Source of the DNA: an uncultured Ruminococcus sp.
GTDB taxonomy: Bacteria; Bacillota; Clostridia; Oscillospirales; Ruminococcaceae
Assembly (NCBI GenBank): GCA_947177715.1
Contig: CAMWVM010000060.1
Location: forward strand, 1 to 8,047
Direction of reading: 5' to 3'
Length of the DNA stretch: 8,047 nucleotides
The translations under genes and the position numbers were made by a program. Below, piece after piece: positions 6,020 through 8,047 of this stretch. The notes below the pieces were generated by a model. It saw nothing but the letters and a program-made list of their open reading frames with translations, was not told the DNA's origin and did not search any database. Every line of letters starts with the position of its first letter. The first letter of the stretch is position 1.

Positions 6020-8047
6020 TTAATAGTATTGTAAATTATCAGGATCAAAACCCGTTTCACTATTATAATATCTCTCCTGCAATGCAAAAAAACGCTTGTC
6101 GCTGTCAGAAATAAACATATAGGCTTCTTTCATTTGATATTTATATAAAGAAATAGTATAAGGCTTTGCTTGAGCTATTTTTTCTTTTAGATATCCGATG
6201 TTAAACTTAGTTTTTTCCGAGCACAATTCGGCTACTATTTTTTTTGCTTCATCATTATATGGAACAATTACATCAATCGTTTGATTATCAAACACTTCAA
6301 AGTTTTCTCCGGCAGATTTAAACGCCTGATTGAAACAAAACTGTTCTTTAGTATCAGTTTTGCAGTTATATGTATTATTAAGAGATAACATTTCAAATAA
6401 ACTGCTGTTATCATAAGGATATTTATAAAGATCCTTGGAAATATGTTTTTTCATTAATATATCAAAAAACAAACCAACGCTTTTATCGTTCAGCATATCA
6501 TTTTCAAATTGGTCTATATGATTTTGATAAATCTCAAAAAACTCATTATATGCGTCCTGAGACGCTTTAATATCCTTAAGGTATGACAAATTTTCATCTT
6601 TAAGCGAAACTATATATACATTGCATATCTTATTAAACTCACCGCTACGATTGCATCTACCAGCCGCTTGAGCAATATTATCAAGTCCGGCTTTTACTCT
6701 GATACAGCTTTCAAAAGAAAAATCCACACCTGCCTCCACTAATTGAGTAGAAACACAGATAACTTTCTTTGTGGAATCCTGAGAAAGGTATCCGTTTATT
6801 TCCGATAAAACATCCTGTCTGTTTTTCATGCACATAGAGGTTGACAGATGGAAAACAGCTGTCTCATCACCATCCATAATCTTAAGCCGTTCATAAATTT
6901 CTTTTGCGCTTCGCTTTGTATTGCATATAATAAGAAGGCTTTGTACATTTTCAAATATATCTTCTGCAAAAGCCGTGAGCTCATCATAGGTCATTCCATA
7001 CTTATCTGTTTTGTCAATAACATCAGTTCGTTTAAATACTGAAAACAACTGCTTGTCCCCTGGAATCATATCCGGATTTTCAGAAAGATTTATCGGATAG
7101 TCAAGCTTATCAAAACTGGGCTGAGTCGCTGAAGAAAGAACCACCGTACAACCGCAATAGCATGTCAAAAAATTTAAAGCCAAATTAAACATATACATAG
7201 TTTTTTTAGGAATAGTCTGAACTTCATCTATAATGATGATACTGTCAGCAAGTGAATTCATCCTTCGAACAGCGCTTGTCTTTCCTGAAAAAAGCACATT
7301 AAGAAGCTGAACTAATGTCGTAATTATAACCGGCGACTCCCAGGTTTCTGACAGCAATTCATATTTGTCAAGCTCATCATTCACAGTAAATTCAGACTTT
7401 AAGACATTTGAATGATGCTCTAAAACAACGTCGCTGCCAATGTATTCTTTTATTACTTTGCTGTTTTGATCCAAAATTGAAAGCAGAGGTATAACAAATA
7501 TAATACGTTTTTTATCATGCTCCGCAGCATGATGAACAGCATATCTTAAAGCTGAAAGAGTTTTTCCCGCCCCGGTTGGTACAGTCATTCGGTAAATGCC
7601 GTTTGGCATTTTTGCAAAATTTTTAGCTCTTTCAGAAATATATTTTCTTGTCTTATTTATTGAGGTATCAGCCGCATTATCAAGAATTAAACTTTTATAG
7701 TTACTTTCAAATTTATGTATAATATTTGTCCAAAAGTTTTTATCTGTACAAATAAATTCACACTTCTTCCCCTGCATAAAATCCGCAGTATCACGTCTGT
7801 CCCCGTCAATCAATGCAGAAAGAATCAGCCTTGCAACCAGTCCTTGCATAAAAGTAATAGCCGTATTTTTACAGTTGTTTTGATATTTATTATTATGTTT
7901 TATTTCATTTAAAATCCTGTAAAACAACCTTTTCATCTCTTCTTCAGAAGCTTTAAATAACCTATCTATTTCTTCAAATTCCGCACATTCACTAATAAAG
8001 CTGCTTAAAGCCTCATTGTAAAAAATATCTGTTTTATCTTTTATTAA
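6020..8047 (-). CDS. cas3: Cas3 nuclease-helicase, type I-C, 5' end missing
   Basis: The frame is open to the window edge, giving 675 visible residues; the true start lies beyond 8047. The ATG at 7936 is internal: 37 more codons (LIKDKTDIFYNEALSSF onward) are open before it and no ribosome binding site precedes it. Counting from that internal Met, the end of the N-terminal HD nuclease domain is seen as RLILSALIDGDRRDT (36-50). The SF2 helicase follows, with Walker A TVPTGAGKT (118-126), IDEVQ (236-240, the DExH-type box), SSAT (268-271), STQLVEAGVDFS (396-407) and QAAGRCNRSG (423-432), then a C-terminal accessory domain. The main HD metal ligands lie outside the window and cannot be checked. 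Cas3 is recruited by Cas8c to the R-loop, nicks the non-target strand and unwinds and degrades DNA 3' to 5' using ATP. All helicase motifs appear intact. Confidence 0.97.
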   Translation of the reverse strand, partial: LIKDKTDIFYNEALSSFISECAEFEEIDRLFKASEEEMKRLFYRILNEIKHNNKYQNNCKNTAITFMQGLVARLILSALIDGDRRDTADFMQGKKCEFICTDKNFWTNIIHKFESNYKSLILDNAADTSINKTRKYISERAKNFAKMPNGIYRMTVPTGAGKTLSALRYAVHHAAEHDKKRIIFVIPLLSILDQNSKVIKEYIGSDVVLEHHSNVLKSEFTVNDELDKYELLSETWESPVIITTLVQLLNVLFSGKTSAVRRMNSLADSIIIIDEVQTIPKKTMYMFNLALNFLTCYCGCTVVLSSATQPSFDKLDYPINLSENPDMIPGDKQLFSVFKRTDVIDKTDKYGMTYDELTAFAEDIFENVQSLLIICNTKRSAKEIYERLKIMDGDETAVFHLSTSMCMKNRQDVLSEINGYLSQDSTKKVICVSTQLVEAGVDFSFESCIRVKAGLDNIAQAAGRCNRSGEFNKICNVYIVSLKDENLSYLKDIKASQDAYNEFFEIYQNHIDQFENDMLNDKSVGLFFDILMKKHISKDLYKYPYDNSSLFEMLSLNNTYNCKTDTKEQFCFNQAFKSAGENFEVFDNQTIDVIVPYNDEAKKIVAELCSEKTKFNIGYLKEKIAQAKPYTISLYKYQMKEAYMFISDSDKRFFALQERYYNSETGFDPDNLQYY

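Noticed and set aside
6020..7936. Complete 638-aa HD-less Cas3 starting at 7936
   Set aside because: The frame stays open to the window edge, there is no ribosome binding site before 7936, and the tail of the HD domain is visible, so the gene is simply cut by the window.
1..8047. Possible missing cas6 as a sign of a defective or unusual system
   Set aside because: Type I-C does not use Cas6; Cas5c performs processing and its Tyr47, Lys118 and His119 are present.
1..8047. A new type of defence system or an added accessory gene
   Set aside because: Every gene is a canonical I-C component in canonical order; no foreign gene, insertion sequence, tRNA or integrase is visible within the window.

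Overview
The window is most of a type I-C (Dvulg) CRISPR-Cas locus, with every gene and the array read from the minus strand. The DNA is A+T-rich and the starts are ATG behind strong GGAGG-type Shine-Dalgarno sites. Together with the family types, this suggests a low-GC Gram-positive bacterium of the Clostridia kind. The taxon is inference; nothing here names a species.

Layout in the direction of transcription (high to low coordinates): cas3 (nuclease-helicase, 5' end cut by the window edge), a 75-nt gap, cas5c, cas8c (csd1), cas7c (csd2), cas4, cas1, cas2, an A+T-rich leader of about 170 nt, then the CRISPR array running off the left edge. From cas5c to cas2 the genes are separated by 10 nt or less or overlap (cas7/cas4 by 11 nt, cas4/cas1 by 4 nt), so they are almost certainly one translationally coupled operon. 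No cas6 is present. That is normal for type I-C, where Cas5c cuts the pre-crRNA, and its expected catalytic residues are visible.

How it works together (family knowledge): Cas1, Cas2 and Cas4 select and insert spacers at the leader end. Cas5c processes the repeat hairpins and stays on the crRNA 5' handle. Cas7c subunits form the backbone. Cas8c recognises the PAM, and Cas11c, made from an internal start in cas8c, fills the small-subunit positions. Cas3 is then recruited to nick and degrade the target DNA. This window shows a convincing internal Shine-Dalgarno and ATG for Cas11c (127 aa), which an ordinary ORF call would miss.

The system type is well known, so I do not claim a new one. The most unusual point is in the array: the leader-proximal spacer and the fourth spacer are the same 34-nt sequence except for one base, and that base is spacer position 4, inside the seed. 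The array may thus hold two versions of one target, as expected if the host re-acquired a spacer from a seed-mutant escape variant. Smaller observations are inverted and tandem repeats in the leader, a 14-bp perfect palindrome between cas3 and cas5c, and a CRISPR-repeat-like stretch inside the 3' end of cas1.
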